The translations under genes and the position numbers were made by a program. Shown here piece after piece: positions 5,902 through 6,933 of a DNA stretch of 6,933 nt. Source of the DNA: Clostridia bacterium (lineage in GTDB: Bacteria > Bacillota_A > Clostridia > Oscillospirales > Acutalibacteraceae); the NCBI GenBank assembly GCA_017529165.1, contig JAFXNY010000016.1:1-6933 (forward strand), read 5' to 3'. Within the stretch, counting starts at the first letter, position 1. Every line of letters starts with the position of its first letter. The notes under the pieces are model-generated. The model searched no databases. It was not told the origin of the DNA and saw only the letters and a program-made list of their open reading frames with translations.

Positions 5902-6474
5902 TTGAAGGCGCTTGAGCAGAAGATTCTAAGTGAAGGTACTGTTTTAGGCGATGATATTCTTAAAGTCGGCTCTTTTCTTAATCAGCAATTAGATGTTGAT
6001 TTTTTGCTCGAAATGGGCAGGGAAATTAAAAACATATATAAAGATACTGAAATTACAAAGATACTTACCATTGAGGCTTCCGGTATTGCCGTAGCCGTAG
6101 CGGCTGCTGCTGTTATGCATAAAAAGGTGGTTTTTGCAAAGAAGAATAAGACCTCTAATGTTTCGGGTGAGGTTTACAGTGCAAATGTCCATTCATTTAC
6201 CCACGGTACTGACTATTTAATAACAGTGCCAAAGGACTACATAACCTGTGAAGATAAGGTTTTAATAATTGATGATTTTCTTGCTAACGGTAAGGCGCTT
6301 AATGGCCTTATTGATATAGTAAAGCAGGCAGGTGCTAAGGTTGTAGGCTGTACCTGTGCTATTGAAAAAGGATTTCAGGGCGGTGGGGACAAGCTTCGGC
6401 GACAAGGATACATAGTTGAGTCTCTTGCCGTGATTGAAAAGATGAGTCCCAACGGAATAGAGTTCCGGAAATAA
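5902..6474 (+). CDS. xpt: xanthine phosphoribosyltransferase
   Basis: A 190-residue cytosolic enzyme that joins xanthine to PRPP to make XMP for GMP salvage. The PRPP-binding signature LIIDDFLANGK is at 121-131, TIEASGI at 56-62 and VVFAKKNKT at 76-84. The beginning MKALEQKI, SFLNQQ (24-29) and IEKGFQGGGDKLRRQGY (154-170) match the known Bacillus Xpt layout; that protein is 194 residues, so this copy is full length. The start is TTG, seven bases after AGGAGG (5889-5894); the next in-frame ATG is codon 38, inside the fold, so TTG is secure. The guanine-type riboswitch and terminator directly upstream confirm the purine role and predict repression when guanine is plentiful. A nucleoside-type lipoprotein gene follows after 48 bases and is probably in the same operon. 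Confidence 0.95.
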   Translation: MKALEQKILSEGTVLGDDILKVGSFLNQQLDVDFLLEMGREIKNIYKDTEITKILTIEASGIAVAVAAAAVMHKKVVFAKKNKTSNVSGEVYSANVHSFTHGTDYLITVPKDYITCEDKVLIIDDFLANGKALNGLIDIVKQAGAKVVGCTCAIEKGFQGGGDKLRRQGYIVESLAVIEKMSPNGIEFRK

Positions 6475-6480
6475 AAACGG

Positions 6481-6497
6481 TGTAAATACAATTTACA
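6481..6497 (+). repeat. perfect inverted repeat between xpt and the BMP lipoprotein gene
   Basis: TGTAAAT (6481-6487) and ATTTACA (6491-6497) are 7-base arms around ACA, seven bases after the xpt stop and 25 bases before the next start. No T-run follows, so it is not a terminator. It may be an operator or an mRNA hairpin protecting the lipoprotein message. It shares ATACAATTTA with the inverted repeat upstream of the xpt promoter. The function is unknown. Confidence 0.4.
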
Positions 6498-6522
6498 TAT
6501 TAAAAAATTGGAGGAAACCAAA

Positions 6523-6933
6523 ATGAAAAAAATCTTATGCGCAATCCTTGCAGTTGTAATGCTCTTAAGCTTTGCGGCTTGCGGCAGCAAGGAAACAACA
6601 TCCAATGGCGGTGAATCAAGTGTTGATGTTAAGGTTGGTCTTATTTGTCTTCACGATGAGAACTCAACCTACGACAACAACTTCATCCAGGCTCTTAAAG
6701 AGGTACAAACTGCTTTAGGTCTTAAAGATGATCAGGTTCTTATTAAAACCAACATCGACGAGAGCGATGCTTGCTATAATGCAGCTGCCGAGCTTGTAGA
6801 AGCCGGTTGTGACATCATTTTTGCCGACTCTTTCGGTCACGAGTCTTTCATGATTCAAGCCGCTAAAGAATTCCCCGACGTTCAATTCTGCCATGCTACC
6901 GGCACCAAATCTCAGACCGAAGGTCTTGCTAAC
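6523..6933 (+). CDS. BMP-family ABC transporter substrate-binding lipoprotein (N-terminal part)
   Basis: The first 137 residues of a gene still open at the right edge. It starts at ATG 6523, seven bases after GGAGGA (6510-6515). The N terminus is a lipoprotein signal: KK at 2-3, a hydrophobic core (4-19), and a lipobox ending FAAC with C20 as the lipidated cysteine; Phe at -3 is less usual than Leu. A polar linker leads to VKVGLICLHDENSTYDNNFIQAL (from about 36), then NAAAELVEAGCDIIFADSFGHE and a FPDVQFCHATG segment. This order is typical of the BMP/PnrA (TmpC, Med) family, whose studied members bind purine nucleosides for ABC import. Its position behind riboswitch-controlled xpt supports a nucleoside or nucleobase ligand (inference). 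ATPase and permease genes would be expected beyond the window. No promoter is convincing in the 48-base gap, so co-transcription with xpt is likely. Its codons favour C-ending forms, as expected for an abundant protein. Confidence 0.88.
   Translation, partial: MKKILCAILAVVMLLSFAACGSKETTSNGGESSVDVKVGLICLHDENSTYDNNFIQALKEVQTALGLKDDQVLIKTNIDESDACYNAAAELVEAGCDIIFADSFGHESFMIQAAKEFPDVQFCHATGTKSQTEGLAN

Noticed and set aside
6481..6500. Inverted repeat after xpt as a terminator, or TACAAT (6487-6492) as a -10 box for the lipoprotein gene
   Set aside because: The bases after the repeat are TATTAAAAAATT, with no T-run. The bases at the -35 position for TACAAT (TCCGGA) do not match TTGACA.

Overview
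The window looks like chromosomal DNA from a low-to-moderate GC Gram-positive bacterium, most likely a Clostridia lineage (Oscillospiraceae-like; inferred, not tested). The evidence is an IspH–ribosomal protein S1 fusion gene, a purine riboswitch in front of xpt, strong Shine-Dalgarno sequences used with GTG and TTG starts, several intrinsic terminators, and a BMP-family lipoprotein. All convincing genes are on the + strand.

Left block (1-4171): the tail of an upstream unit ends at an intrinsic terminator (70-105). A tight three-gene run follows: a YhiN/HI0933/BaiN-type flavoprotein (145-1377), cytidylate kinase cmk (1392-2057), and a fused ispH–S1 gene (2057-4117) whose GTG start overlaps the cmk stop by one base. 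It closes with a strong terminator at 4139-4171. The genes cover nucleotide supply (CMP/dCMP to CDP/dCDP), the last step of MEP-pathway isoprenoid synthesis, and mRNA binding by S1 domains. The fusion gene has a near-perfect Shine-Dalgarno sequence and an in-frame ATG exactly at the IspH/S1 junction.

Middle (4186-5617): one gene for a COG2509-type FAD-dependent dehydrogenase with a four-cysteine cluster near its N terminus. It has a terminator on each side, and the left one leaves only 14 bases before its start codon.

Right block (5618-6933): the 327-base gene-free stretch 5575-5901 holds the preceding terminator, an AT-rich inverted repeat, a good sigma-A-type promoter (TTGACA-17-TAGGAT with a TG extension), a purine (guanine-type) riboswitch aptamer, a predicted antiterminator, and a terminator ending directly against the xpt Shine-Dalgarno. 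xpt (TTG start) is followed after 48 bases by a BMP-family substrate-binding lipoprotein that runs off the right edge. Together they look like a guanine-repressed purine salvage and uptake operon.

No mobile element, CRISPR array, tRNA/rRNA or defence system was seen. Most of the window is ordinary housekeeping. The points most worth a second look are the unusual L2/L3 loops of the riboswitch, its antiterminator built from the 5' strand of P1, and the possible internal translation start in ispH–S1.
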